Part shown: positions 51,896-60,769 of the stretch, piece by piece
How the letters are laid out: every line of letters starts with the position of its first letter
How positions within the stretch are numbered: position 1 is the first letter of the stretch
Assembly: GCF_033042135.1 (NCBI RefSeq)
Contig: NZ_WBXM01000002.1
Coordinates: 248,001 to 312,000 of the forward strand
Direction: 5' to 3'
Length of the DNA stretch: 64,000 nt
From: Haloechinothrix sp033042135
GTDB lineage: Bacteria; Actinomycetota; Actinomycetes; Mycobacteriales; Pseudonocardiaceae
Notes under the pieces: model-generated
Told to the model about the DNA's origin: nothing
Seen by the model: only the letters and a program-made list of their open reading frames with translations
The model's database searches: none
Program-made: the position numbers and the translations under genes

Positions 51896-52909
51896 TCAGA
51901 CCGATTCCTTGCGGTCGAGCCGCATCGGGATCAGGTGCGTTCGCGGGGCGAGGTCGTTGTCCAGCAGCAGGTTCACCGCCGCCTTGCCGAGCTCGTAGTG
52001 CGGCAGGACCACCGAGCTCAGCGGCGGGCGTAGCCAGGAGGCCAGTGCCGAGTCGTCGAACGACACCACGGCCACGTCACCGGGAACGCGCCTGCCGCGT
52101 TCCTGTAGCGCCTGGTAGGCGCCGAAGGCCACCCGGTCGTTGGCGCAGATGAGCGATCCCGGGTGCTGTCCGGAATCCAGCAGGTTCGCCACCGCCTCGT
52201 AGCCGTACTCCGGCTCCCAAGCGCACTCGACGTACCCGGTGATCCCGGCCCCGGCCGCCGCGAGGACCTCCTCAGCGCCGTCCATGCGCAGGCACCCGGC
52301 GTAGATGCCGTCCGGGGCGTCTGGTGTGCGGTGGCGGGCACCGATCGCGTAGACCCTCTCGGTGCGCCCGGCCTCGACCAGCGCGCGGGCCGCCTCGCGG
52401 CCGCCCTCCAGTTCGTCCGGCAGTACCACGGGGCCCTCGAAACTGTCGTTGATGCAGTTGAGCAGCACCACGGGGCAGCTGCCGAGGTTCGGCGGCAGCC
52501 GCGCCTGTCGCGTGTACATCACGGCGTACACCAGCGCGTCTACCTGCCGGTCCAACATCTCGTCGATCAGCTGACTCTCGACGTCCGGGTTCCCCGCGGT
52601 CTCGGCCACGAACAACAACCGGCCACCTGCGTGTGCAGCCTCGATGGCGCCACGGATGACTTGACCGGCGTACTGGGTGGTGGCGATCGTGTCGGAGACC
52701 AGCCCGATGGTGTTGGTGACCTGGGTGCGCAGGCTCCGTGCCGTGATGTTGGGTCGGTAGCCGAGCCGTTCGGCGGCGTCCAGCACCCGGTGCTGCGCGT
52801 CTGTCGAGATCCGCATGTCGGTGCGGCCGGACAGCACGAACGACGCCGTCGTGCGGGAGACACCGGCGGTGCGCGCGACCTCGGCGAGGGTGACGCGTGC
52901 GGTAGCCAT
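51896..52909 (-). CDS. LacI-family transcriptional regulator
   Basis: 337 residues. The N-terminal HTH VTLAEVARTAGVSRTTASFVLSGR is followed by the hinge RPNITARSLRTQVTNTIGLV and a periplasmic-binding-protein-like sugar domain ending LRPPLSSVVLPHYELGKAAVNLLL. ATG 52909 has AAAGGAGAGCG. Divergent from the sugar ABC transporter operon across two palindromes; almost certainly its repressor, released by an alpha-glucoside. Confidence 0.93.
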   Translation of the reverse strand: MATARVTLAEVARTAGVSRTTASFVLSGRTDMRISTDAQHRVLDAAERLGYRPNITARSLRTQVTNTIGLVSDTIATTQYAGQVIRGAIEAAHAGGRLLFVAETAGNPDVESQLIDEMLDRQVDALVYAVMYTRQARLPPNLGSCPVVLLNCINDSFEGPVVLPDELEGGREAARALVEAGRTERVYAIGARHRTPDAPDGIYAGCLRMDGAEEVLAAAGAGITGYVECAWEPEYGYEAVANLLDSGQHPGSLICANDRVAFGAYQALQERGRRVPGDVAVVSFDDSALASWLRPPLSSVVLPHYELGKAAVNLLLDNDLAPRTHLIPMRLDRKESV

Positions 52910-52989
52910 GCGCTCTCCTTTGCCTGGCCGGATGGGATCGACACTCGCCAATCCCCGGCGGGTCGTCAAGTCGATTCTCACTCCAGGGG

Positions 52990-53040
52990 TTGACACCGGT
53001 GTGAGTGAGGGCACATCCTTTGTGCTAATTCGGTTTAGCA
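52990..53040. promoter_or_regulatory. -35-like box and LacI-type operators upstream of the sugar operon
   Basis: TTGACA (52990-52995) overlaps the palindrome ACACCGGTGT (52993-53002). TGCTAATTCGGTTTAGCA (53023-53040) is an 18-bp palindrome with TGCTAA/TTAGCA arms and a central CG, the layout of LacI-family operators. Located between lacI-type gene and the ATPase gene. Confidence 0.6.
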
Positions 53041-53140
53041 ACGAAGGTACACCGTGGTGATCCACCCAGCCGGGGGATGGGGTGCGCGGGCCGCTCCGGC
53101 GTGCCTTCGCGGTGTCGGTGCTGGTGAAAGGACCGCGTTC

Positions 53141-54235
53141 ATGGCCATCGTGAGCTACGACAAGGTGACCCGGACCTACCCTGGTGCGGATCGCCCCGCG
53201 GTGGACGGCCTCCACCTCGATATCGACGACGGCGAGTTCCTCGTCCTCGTCGGCCCCTCCGGCTGCGGCAAGTCCACCAGCCTGCGCATGCTCGCCGGGT
53301 TGGAGGACGTCGACGCCGGAACGATCTTCATCGGCGACACCGATGTCACGGACCTGCCACCTAAGGATCGCGACATCGCCATGGTGTTCCAGAATTATGC
53401 GCTCTACCCGCACATGTCGGTGGCCGACAACATGGGATTCGCGCTCAAGATCGCCAAAGTGCCCACCGAGGAGCGTCACCGCCGCGTCCTCGAGGCGGCG
53501 AGGCTGCTCGACCTGGAGGACTACCTGGACCGCAAACCCAAGGCGCTGTCCGGCGGGCAGCGGCAACGGGTCGCGATGGGTAGGGCGATCGTCCGCCAAC
53601 CACGGGTTTTCCTGATGGACGAGCCGCTGTCCAACCTGGATGCGAAGCTGCGGGTGCAGACTAGGACGCAGATCGCATCGCTGCAACGCCGACTGGCAGT
53701 CACCACGGTCTACGTCACCCACGACCAGGTGGAGGCGATGACCATGGGCGACCGGGTTGCGGTGCTCGACGACGGGGTGCTGCAACAGTGCGCCCCGCCG
53801 CGGGAGCTGTACGACCGGCCGGCGAACGTGTTCGTGGCCGGGTTCATCGGCTCACCCCGGATGAACCTCGGGCAGTTCCGCCTCACTGGCGACGTCGCCG
53901 AGCGTGGCGCCGCCCGGGTCCCGATCGGCAGGGTGGCGAGGCACGCGGCGGCCGCAGAGGGCGCCACGACCGTGACCGTGGGCGTGCGCCCCGAGGCGCT
54001 GGAGCTCACCGGCTCGGGCGACGGGGCGTTCCCTGCCGAGGTGACCCTGGTGGAGGAGCTCGGCTCGGACGCCTACTGTCACGCCGTCCTCGACGACCCG
54101 GCCGAGCCGATGGAGCTCATCGCCCGGCTCGATCCCCGTGCCGTACCGGCCGCTGGGCAACGGGTGCACCTGCGGATACGCCCTGAGGAGGTGCACGTGT
54201 TCTCCCCGACCACAGGGGACCGCCTCGGCGGCTGA
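53141..54235 (+). CDS. Sugar ABC transporter ATP-binding protein (MsmK/UgpC type)
   Basis: 364 residues. Walker A GPSGCGKST (39-47), Q-loop VFQNYALYPHMSV, signature LSGGQRQRVAMGRA, Walker B VFLMDEPLSNLD and switch His THDQ. The C-terminal OB-fold regulatory domain (about 240-364; VGVRPEALEL, LRIRPEEVHVF) is typical of MalK/UgpC/MsmK ATPases. Energises uptake of the glucoside bound by the lipoprotein encoded next. It is transcribed first in this operon, an unusual order. Confidence 0.95.
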   Translation: MAIVSYDKVTRTYPGADRPAVDGLHLDIDDGEFLVLVGPSGCGKSTSLRMLAGLEDVDAGTIFIGDTDVTDLPPKDRDIAMVFQNYALYPHMSVADNMGFALKIAKVPTEERHRRVLEAARLLDLEDYLDRKPKALSGGQRQRVAMGRAIVRQPRVFLMDEPLSNLDAKLRVQTRTQIASLQRRLAVTTVYVTHDQVEAMTMGDRVAVLDDGVLQQCAPPRELYDRPANVFVAGFIGSPRMNLGQFRLTGDVAERGAARVPIGRVARHAAAAEGATTVTVGVRPEALELTGSGDGAFPAEVTLVEELGSDAYCHAVLDDPAEPMELIARLDPRAVPAAGQRVHLRIRPEEVHVFSPTTGDRLGG

Positions 54236-54303
54236 CGGCCCCGCGCATCGCACGGGCCGCGGGTACGCGACCACGCCCGCACGCGCCCGATACCCGCCCC
54301 ACC

Positions 54304-54327
54304 GCGCGCATCCGCGGGGATGCGCGC
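54304..54327. terminator. GC-rich hairpin between the ATPase and lipoprotein genes
   Basis: GCGCGCATCC and GGATGCGCGC form a perfect 10-bp stem with a GCGG loop, without a T run. It ends 19 bases before the GTG of the binding protein. It may be a partial terminator, a processing/stabiliser element, or both, adjusting lipoprotein versus ATPase levels. Confidence 0.5.
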
Positions 54328-54346
54328 CCGACGTAAGGAGACATCG

Positions 54347-55660
54347 GTGATCAGCAGGACATTCCGGCGAACCGCGGGCGCGGTGACAGCGACGCTGGCG
54401 GTCACACTGGCGGCCTGCGGCCCAGCTGGCGAGGGCGGTAACGGCGACGGCCAGCCGGAGGCAGGGGAGTTCGAGGGCCGTGGCCCGATCAACTACGTGG
54501 CAGGCCGGGACGTGACCGGCACGATGCAGGACATCATCGACGAGTGGAACGCCGAGAACCCCGACGAGGAGGTCACCTACGTCGAGCTGCCCGAGGACCC
54601 GGATTCGCAGCGGCAACAGATCATCCAGAACGCCCAGACACAAGCCGACACCTACGGCGTGATCAACGTCGACAATGTCTGGACCGCCGAGTTCGCCGCC
54701 AACCAGTGGCTCGAACCGCTGCCGGAGGACGAGTTCCCGGTCGACGAGATGCTCGAACCGGTGGCCGAGACCGCCCGCTACCAGGACCAGATGTACACCG
54801 TCCCGTTCTGGACCGACGCCGGGTTGCTGTACTACCGCACCGATCTGCTCGACGAGGCAGGTATCGACGAGCCACCGGCGACCTGGACCGAGCTCGAGCA
54901 GCAGTGCGATCAGGTGCTGCGACTTCCCGAAGCCGACGGCGTTTCCTGCTACGCCGGGCAGTTCGAGAAGTACGAAGGGCTGACGGTGAACTTCGCCGAG
55001 GCCGTGCAGTCCGCGGGTGGCGCCGTCACCGGTGAGGACGGCACCCCCACGGTGGACACCGCCGAGGCGAGGGAAGGCTTGCGGTTCCTCGTCGAAGGGT
55101 TCGAATCCGGACTGATCCCCGAAGCCGCGATCACTTACCAGGAAGAGGAAGGGCGGCAGGCATTCCAGGACGGCAACCTGTTGTTCCACCGCCAGTGGCC
55201 GTACCAGTACGCGCTGGCCAGCGCCGACGACGGCTCCAGCGACGTCGCGGGGGCGTTCGATGTCGCCCCGTTGCCCGGCGCAGACGGCCCCGGCTCGTCC
55301 AGCCTGGGCGGCTGGAACCTCGGCGTCTCGGTGTTCGCCGAGAACAAGGCCACTGCGCTGGACTTCGTCAAGTACATGACCAGCAAGGAGAACCAGCGGC
55401 GCAACCTCGAGGACGCCACGTTGGCCCCGGCCTACGCCGAGCTGTATGAGGACCCCGAGCTGGTCGAGGAGTTCCCCTACCTGCCGGAGCTGCGGGAATC
55501 CATCGAGAGCGCGGTGCCGCGGCCGAAGGTGGTGCGCTACGGCGACGCCACCGCCGCCATCCAGGACTACGCCTATGCCGCGATCACCGGTGACGCCGAC
55601 CCGGAGCAGGCCCTTTCCGGCTTGCAGGAGCGGCTCGAGGAGATCACCGGTGGGCAGTGA
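54347..55660 (+). CDS. ABC transporter sugar-binding lipoprotein
   Basis: 437 residues. The signal peptide (basic ISRTFRRTAGAV, hydrophobic core, lipobox LAAC at about residues 23-26) predicts an extracytoplasmic lipoprotein. The family 1 solute-binding fold is seen in GRDVTGTMQDIIDEWNAENPDEEVTYVELP, YQDQMYTVPFWTDAGLLYYRTDLL and GGWNLGVSVFAENKATALDFVKYM. GTG 54347 is preceded by AAGGAG. Expected ligand: maltose/trehalose-type alpha-glucoside, given the GH13 enzymes downstream. Overlaps the first permease gene. Confidence 0.93.
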   Translation: MISRTFRRTAGAVTATLAVTLAACGPAGEGGNGDGQPEAGEFEGRGPINYVAGRDVTGTMQDIIDEWNAENPDEEVTYVELPEDPDSQRQQIIQNAQTQADTYGVINVDNVWTAEFAANQWLEPLPEDEFPVDEMLEPVAETARYQDQMYTVPFWTDAGLLYYRTDLLDEAGIDEPPATWTELEQQCDQVLRLPEADGVSCYAGQFEKYEGLTVNFAEAVQSAGGAVTGEDGTPTVDTAEAREGLRFLVEGFESGLIPEAAITYQEEEGRQAFQDGNLLFHRQWPYQYALASADDGSSDVAGAFDVAPLPGADGPGSSSLGGWNLGVSVFAENKATALDFVKYMTSKENQRRNLEDATLAPAYAELYEDPELVEEFPYLPELRESIESAVPRPKVVRYGDATAAIQDYAYAAITGDADPEQALSGLQERLEEITGGQ

Positions 55661-56690
55661 GACGACCGTACGGCGGCCTCACCCGGCCCGGACGGCCGAA
55701 CCGTCCGGGCCGGGTGAACCGGGGCGCACCGCGCGCAAGCGCCGGTCGGAGTCGATGCGGCTCGGCACCCTCCTGATCGCTCCCACTGTGCTGGTGCTGG
55801 CGGTCGTGGTGGCTTTCCCCACCCTGGACGCGATCCGGATGTCGCTGTTCGGCCAACCAGGGCTGGACCCCGACACCGGGTTCGTCAGCGACACCGAGCC
55901 GTTCGTCGGCCTCGATAACTACGCGACGATCCTGACCGACGCGGGCGCGCGCTTCTGGAACGCCTTCGCCAACACGGTGTTCTTCACCATCACCTCCGTG
56001 GCGCTGGAGGCGGTGATCGGGGTGTGCATGGCGCTGATCATGCATCAGGCGCTGCGTGGCCGCGCGCTGGTGCGGGCCAGCATCCTCATCCCGTGGGCCA
56101 TCCCCACCGCGATCGTCGCGCTGCTGTGGCGGTGGATCTTCAACGCCGACGGGATCGCCAACGCGCTGCTGCCTGGCCGCGTGCTGTGGACCACCGAAGG
56201 GATCCAGGCCATGGTGGCGGTGATCGTCGCCGACGTCTGGAAGACCGCGCCGTTCGTAGGGCTGCTGGTGCTCGCCGGGTTGCAGCTCATCCCGAGGGAG
56301 ACACACGAGGCGGCCAAGGTCGACGGGGCTGGTGCCTGGCGGCGCTTCTGGAGCATCACCCTGCCGCTGGTGAAGCCCGCCCTGCTGGTGGCGTTGCTGT
56401 TCCGCATCCTCGACGCGCTACGCGTGTTCGACATGCCGTACGTCCTTATCGGACCGAGAAAGTCTTCCGTCGAGACGCTGTCCATGCTTGCCCACGACGA
56501 GGCATCCAACGTGCGGTTCGGTTCCGGCGCAGCCTACGCGGTGCTGTTGTTCCTGTTCGTGGTCCTGGTGGCTTTCGCGTTCGTCAAGCTGCTCGGCGCC
56601 GATGTGGTCGGTGACGCCGAGCCGAGGCCGACCAGGCGCGCCCGAAGGAAGGCACGCGCCCCGCGGCGGGCAGAAGGGAGCGAGCCATGA
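55650..56690 (+). CDS. ABC transporter permease (MalF-type)
   Basis: 346 residues. A basic cytoplasmic tail, a first TM helix around 39-58, then five more; the EAA loop reads ETHEAAKVDGAGAWRRFWSITLPLVKPAL, coupling to the ATPase. GTG 55650 lies inside the end of the lipoprotein gene and follows GAGGAG; the open frame farther upstream is antisense-like low complexity. Ends in a basic tail and overlaps the next permease (ATGA). Confidence 0.93.
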   Translation: MGSETTVRRPHPARTAEPSGPGEPGRTARKRRSESMRLGTLLIAPTVLVLAVVVAFPTLDAIRMSLFGQPGLDPDTGFVSDTEPFVGLDNYATILTDAGARFWNAFANTVFFTITSVALEAVIGVCMALIMHQALRGRALVRASILIPWAIPTAIVALLWRWIFNADGIANALLPGRVLWTTEGIQAMVAVIVADVWKTAPFVGLLVLAGLQLIPRETHEAAKVDGAGAWRRFWSITLPLVKPALLVALLFRILDALRVFDMPYVLIGPRKSSVETLSMLAHDEASNVRFGSGAAYAVLLFLFVVLVAFAFVKLLGADVVGDAEPRPTRRARRKARAPRRAEGSEP

Positions 56691-57577
56691 CGATGCTCGC
56701 CCGACCCGAGACGCCCCGGCACGCCCCGACAAGCGCGCCCGTCCCGAACAGGAGGCGGAAGCAGCGACGGTGGCCGCTGCGGCTCGCGGTGACCGGGGTG
56801 GTGGTGTTCTGTCTCGCCCCGTTCTTCTGGATGGTGGTCTCCAGCCTGCGGCGTTCGGCCGACATCTTCGACAAGACGCCGGTCCCCACACCGGTGTCGC
56901 TGGAGAACTACGCGGCGGTGTTGCACCCCTCGCAGGGGTTCCTGCGGTCGCTGCTGAACAGCCTGATCGTGGCGGGAACCACCACCGTGCTGGCGCTGGT
57001 GATCGCCACGCTCACGGCGTATGCGATGGCGCGGCTGGACTTTCCGTTCAAGCGGCTCGTGCTCACCGCGATTATCGCGACCTGCATGTTCCCGGTGGTC
57101 TCGATCGTGGTTCCGCTGCTGAAGCTATTCACCAGCTGGGGCTGGATCAACACCTACCAGGCGCTGATCGTGCCCAGCATGTCGTTCGCGTTGCCGCTGG
57201 CGGTGTGGATCCTGACGGCGTTCTTCCGGCAGATCCCCGCCGAGCTCGAACAGGCGGCGATGATCGACGGCTGCACCCGGAGCCAGGCCTTCCGGAAGGT
57301 GATCTTGCCGCTGGCCGCGCCCGGGGTGTTCACCACCGCGATCATCACGTTCATCACCGCGTGGAACGAGTTCATCATCGCGCTGACCATGACCAACCGC
57401 GCGTCGATGGAGACCGCCCCGGTGGCGATCTCGAAGTTCGTCGGGGCGACCGAGTTCGAGATCCCCTTCGGCAGCCAGATGGCCGCCGGCGTGGTGGTCA
57501 CCGTCCCCCTCGTCGTGCTGGTGGTGGTGTTCCAGCGCCGGATCGTCGACGGGCTGACGGCGGGTGCGGTCAAGTAA
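56687..57577 (+). CDS. ABC transporter permease (MalG-type)
   Basis: 296 residues, six TM helices; EAA loop ELEQAAMIDGCTRSQAFRKVILPLAAPG. Partner of the preceding permease. ATG 56687 overlaps the upstream stop. 45 bases before the GH13 gene, same operon. Confidence 0.94.
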   Translation: MTMLARPETPRHAPTSAPVPNRRRKQRRWPLRLAVTGVVVFCLAPFFWMVVSSLRRSADIFDKTPVPTPVSLENYAAVLHPSQGFLRSLLNSLIVAGTTTVLALVIATLTAYAMARLDFPFKRLVLTAIIATCMFPVVSIVVPLLKLFTSWGWINTYQALIVPSMSFALPLAVWILTAFFRQIPAELEQAAMIDGCTRSQAFRKVILPLAAPGVFTTAIITFITAWNEFIIALTMTNRASMETAPVAISKFVGATEFEIPFGSQMAAGVVVTVPLVVLVVVFQRRIVDGLTAGAVK

Positions 57578-57622
57578 TCCGGATCCGTGCCGAGCAGGCA
57601 CGGCAGTCAAGGAAGGAAACAC

Positions 57623-59317
57623 GTGTCCATGGAGCACAGCGCGCCCGACGGCGTGACGCGGTCACCGTGGTGGCGTACCGCGGTCGTTTACCAGGTGTAT
57701 CTGCGCAGCTTCGCCGACGCCGACGGCGACGGCATCGGCGACCTGGCTGGGCTGCGGTCCCGGCTGGACCACCTCGCCGACCTCGGTGTGGACGGGATCT
57801 GGCTTAACCCCTGCTACCCCTCCCCGCAGGTGGATCACGGCTACGACGTGGCCGACTACACCGGCATCGACCCGGTCTACGGGGACCTGGCGGAGTTCGA
57901 CGAGCTGGTGGCCGCCGCCCACCGGCGCGGGCTGGCGGTGCTGATGGACCTCGTCCCGAACCATTGCTCGACCGAGCACCCGTGGTTCCGCGAGGCATTG
58001 GCTGCCGGTCCCGGATCGGCCGAGCGGGAGCGGTTCCTGTTCCGCGACGGCAAGGGCGAGCGCGGCGAACTGCCGCCGAACAACTGGCAATCCTGCTTCG
58101 GCGGTCCGGCGTGGACGCGGGTGACCGAGCCGGACGGTAGTCCCGGCCAGTGGTACCTGAACTTCTTCGACTCCACGCAGGCGGATTTCAACTGGCGTCA
58201 CCCGGATGTGGTGGCGCTGTTCGACGAGGTGTTGCGGTTCTGGTTCGACCGCGGTGTGGACGGGTTCCGGATCGACGTGGCACACGGGCTCGTCAAACAT
58301 CCCGCGTTGCCGGACTGGCACGGCACCGGCTACAACACGCTCGGTTGGGACCGGCCCGAGGTGCACGAGATCCACCGCCGGTGGCGGCGGATCACCGAGT
58401 CCTACGCGCCCGAGCGGGAGCTGACGCTGGTCGGGGAGGTGTGGGTGCCCACGGTGGAGGCGCTGGCCGCCTACCTGCGCCCCGACGAGCTGCCGCAGGC
58501 GTTCTTCTTCGACCTGCTCGAACAGCCGTGGCACGCGGTTGCCTGGCGTGGCTCGATCGACAGGGCCTTCACCGAGATCGGCGCCACCGGCGCCACCATC
58601 ACCTGGACGCTGGCCAGCCACGACGTGCACCGGGCGGTGACCCGCTACGGCATCGTGCGTCCCGAGGAGCTGCCGGAGGGTGTCGACCCGAACGTCGAAC
58701 GGATCCGGCCGAAGGGCGATGTGGACACAGTCCTCGGTGAGCGTCGGGCGCGGGCGGCGGCCCTGGTGCTGCTGGCGCTGCCCGGCTCGCAGTACCTGTA
58801 CCAGGGCGAGGAGCTGGGGCTTCCTGAGGTGTCGGATCTGCCTGAGCACGCTCGGCAGGACCCCGGCTGGATCCGCACCGGCGGGGCGGATCCGGGCAGG
58901 GACGGCTGCCGGGTTCCGCTGCCGTGGACCGCGGAGGCGCCCAGCTTCGGGTTCTCCCCGCCTGCGGCGGCCGAGCCGTGGCTGCCGCAACCGGAGTGGT
59001 TCGCCAAGTACGCCGTGTCCGAGCAGCTGGGTGATGCGAACTCCACCCTGGAGCTGCACCGCGCGGCGCTGCGGCTGCGGCGAGGGATCCCCGGCTTCAC
59101 CGGCGACGAGTTCCGCTGGATGGATGCGCCAAGGGACGTGTTGTTCTTCGCGCGTGGCGGCGATGTGGCCTGCGCGCTCAACTTCGGCGGTGAGTCGTTC
59201 CCGCTGCCGCCCGGCGCCGAGGTGTTGCTCTCCAGCGCGCCGGTGCGTGAGGGGCACCTGCCTGCGGATACCGCCGTATGGCTTCGGATGGAGATGATGA
59301 CGAAGGGTGGTGGATGA
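57623..59317 (+). CDS. GH13 alpha-glucosidase, cytoplasmic
   Basis: 564 residues, no signal peptide. VVYQVYLRSFADADGDGIGDLAGL is the start of the (beta/alpha)8 barrel; region I DLVPNHCS, region II GFRIDVAHG (nucleophile Asp), region III VGEVW (acid/base Glu) and region IV SHDVHR (transition-state Asp, here with Asp after His). The QPRGLD-type region reads DFNWRHPDV, typical of oligo-1,6-glucosidase/alpha-glucosidase. It hydrolyses the imported alpha-glucoside to glucose. GTG 57623 follows GGAAGGAAACAC; ATG 57629 is an alternative. Confidence 0.93.
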   Translation: MSMEHSAPDGVTRSPWWRTAVVYQVYLRSFADADGDGIGDLAGLRSRLDHLADLGVDGIWLNPCYPSPQVDHGYDVADYTGIDPVYGDLAEFDELVAAAHRRGLAVLMDLVPNHCSTEHPWFREALAAGPGSAERERFLFRDGKGERGELPPNNWQSCFGGPAWTRVTEPDGSPGQWYLNFFDSTQADFNWRHPDVVALFDEVLRFWFDRGVDGFRIDVAHGLVKHPALPDWHGTGYNTLGWDRPEVHEIHRRWRRITESYAPERELTLVGEVWVPTVEALAAYLRPDELPQAFFFDLLEQPWHAVAWRGSIDRAFTEIGATGATITWTLASHDVHRAVTRYGIVRPEELPEGVDPNVERIRPKGDVDTVLGERRARAAALVLLALPGSQYLYQGEELGLPEVSDLPEHARQDPGWIRTGGADPGRDGCRVPLPWTAEAPSFGFSPPAAAEPWLPQPEWFAKYAVSEQLGDANSTLELHRAALRLRRGIPGFTGDEFRWMDAPRDVLFFARGGDVACALNFGGESFPLPPGAEVLLSSAPVREGHLPADTAVWLRMEMMTKGGG

Positions 59318-60726
59318 TGTCGACACGACGACGATCGATCGCCGCGGCGCTGGCAGCGCTGCTGGCGACGCTGCTGGTGATGTTGCTGGCGCCTGCGGGA
59401 TCCCTTGGAGCGCCCGATTCGGACAGTCCCGCGCTGGAACGTTCGCGAGCCAACGATCACCAGGTGCGGGCGTGGTCGAAGGACGCGGTGATCTACGAGG
59501 TGAACGTCCGGCAGTACACCGAGGAAGGCACGTTCGAGGCCTTCGCCGAGCACCTGCCCCGGTTGGAGGAGCTCGGTGTGGACATCCTGTGGTTCATGCC
59601 GATCCATCCCATCGGGGAGGAGAACCGCAAGGGCACGCTGGGGTCGTACTACTCGGTGCGGGACTACCGGGGCGTCAACCCCGAATTCGGTACCAAGGAA
59701 GACTTCGGTGACCTCGTCGAGCAGGCCAAGGACAGGGGTTTCAAGGTCATGATGGACTTCGTGCCCAACCACACGGCGTGGGACCACCCGTGGGTGGCGG
59801 AGAACCCTGACTGGTACATGCAGGACGAGGCCGGCGAGATCGTCCACCCGCCGGGTACCGACTGGACCGACGTCGCCCAGGTGGACTGGGACAACCGCGA
59901 ACTGCGCGCGGCGCTGATCGACGCCATGCGCTACTGGGTTCGGGAGTTCGACATCGACGGCTACCGGGTGGACTTCGTCGGCGGGGTGCCGGACGACTTC
60001 TCGCGGCAGGCGCGCAAGGCGCTCGACCGGATCAAGCCGGTGTTCATGCTGGCCGAGGACGAGCAGAAGACCCACCTGCTCAAGCGCGACTACCACGCGA
60101 ACTACGCGTGGTGGCTGTTCCACACCATGACGCAGGTGGCAGGCGGTGAGGCCAGCGCGGGCGACGTGCGGGAGTACGTCGACTGGATGCAGGACACCTA
60201 CCCGAAGGGTGGCTACCCGATGACGTTCACCAGCAACCACGACGAGAACTCGTGGAACGGCACGACCAGGGAACTGTTCGGTGAGGCCGAGCACACCATG
60301 GCGGTGCTGACGTTCGCGTTGCCGGGGATGCCACTGATCTACTCGGGGCAGGAAGCGGGGCTCGACCACCGCCTCGAGTTCTTCGAGAAGGACGAGATCT
60401 CCTGGGACGACCTGTCGATGCAGGACTTCTACGAGCAGCTGGTCGACCTGAAGAAGGGCAACGAGGCGCTGTGGAACGGCATCGACGGCGGACCGGCGGA
60501 GTTCCTGCCCGCCTCGGACCCGGACACGCTGGCGTTCCAGCGGGAGAAGGGCGACAACCGGGTCGTGGTGGTGATGAACCTGTCCGGCGAGGCCTCCTCG
60601 TCGACCGTGCGGGCCGCCGACGCCGCCGGATACTACGAGGACTACTTCGCGGGTGAGCCGTTCCAACTCGGAGCCGAGCACAGCTTCGAGTTGGACGCCT
60701 GGGAGTACCGGGTATTGGTCCGGTAG
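59314..60726 (+). CDS. Secreted GH13 alpha-amylase-family enzyme
   Basis: 470 residues. A signal peptide (STRRRSIAAALAALLATLLV... ending near GSLGAPDS, about residue 34) makes it extracellular. Catalytic regions: DFVPNHTAWDHPW, DGYRVDFVGGVP (nucleophile Asp), MLAEDE (acid/base Glu) and TSNHDENSW (transition-state Asp). The compact form with EVNVRQYTEEGTFEAFAEHLPRL resembles secreted maltodextrin/amylase enzymes. It would cut extracellular alpha-glucan to feed the transporter. ATG 59314 overlaps the previous stop; ATG 59317 is equally possible. Confidence 0.9.
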   Translation: MMSTRRRSIAAALAALLATLLVMLLAPAGSLGAPDSDSPALERSRANDHQVRAWSKDAVIYEVNVRQYTEEGTFEAFAEHLPRLEELGVDILWFMPIHPIGEENRKGTLGSYYSVRDYRGVNPEFGTKEDFGDLVEQAKDRGFKVMMDFVPNHTAWDHPWVAENPDWYMQDEAGEIVHPPGTDWTDVAQVDWDNRELRAALIDAMRYWVREFDIDGYRVDFVGGVPDDFSRQARKALDRIKPVFMLAEDEQKTHLLKRDYHANYAWWLFHTMTQVAGGEASAGDVREYVDWMQDTYPKGGYPMTFTSNHDENSWNGTTRELFGEAEHTMAVLTFALPGMPLIYSGQEAGLDHRLEFFEKDEISWDDLSMQDFYEQLVDLKKGNEALWNGIDGGPAEFLPASDPDTLAFQREKGDNRVVVVMNLSGEASSSTVRAADAAGYYEDYFAGEPFQLGAEHSFELDAWEYRVLVR

Positions 60727-60734
60727 CCGGATAT

Positions 60735-60760
60735 CCCCGGGGGAGGGGAGGCCCCCGGGG
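60735..60760. terminator. Bidirectional terminator between the GH13 gene and ald
   Basis: CCCCGGGGG (60735-60743) and CCCCCGGGG (60752-60760) form a 9-bp GC stem with an 8-base loop between two convergent genes. There is no T run, usual for high-GC actinobacteria. Confidence 0.75.
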
Positions 60761-60769
60761 TCACCGGTC

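Noticed and set aside
57662..60681. Two long minus-strand frames opposite the GH13 genes
   Set aside because: Antisense shadows; the plus strand carries all GH13 catalytic motifs with RBSs.
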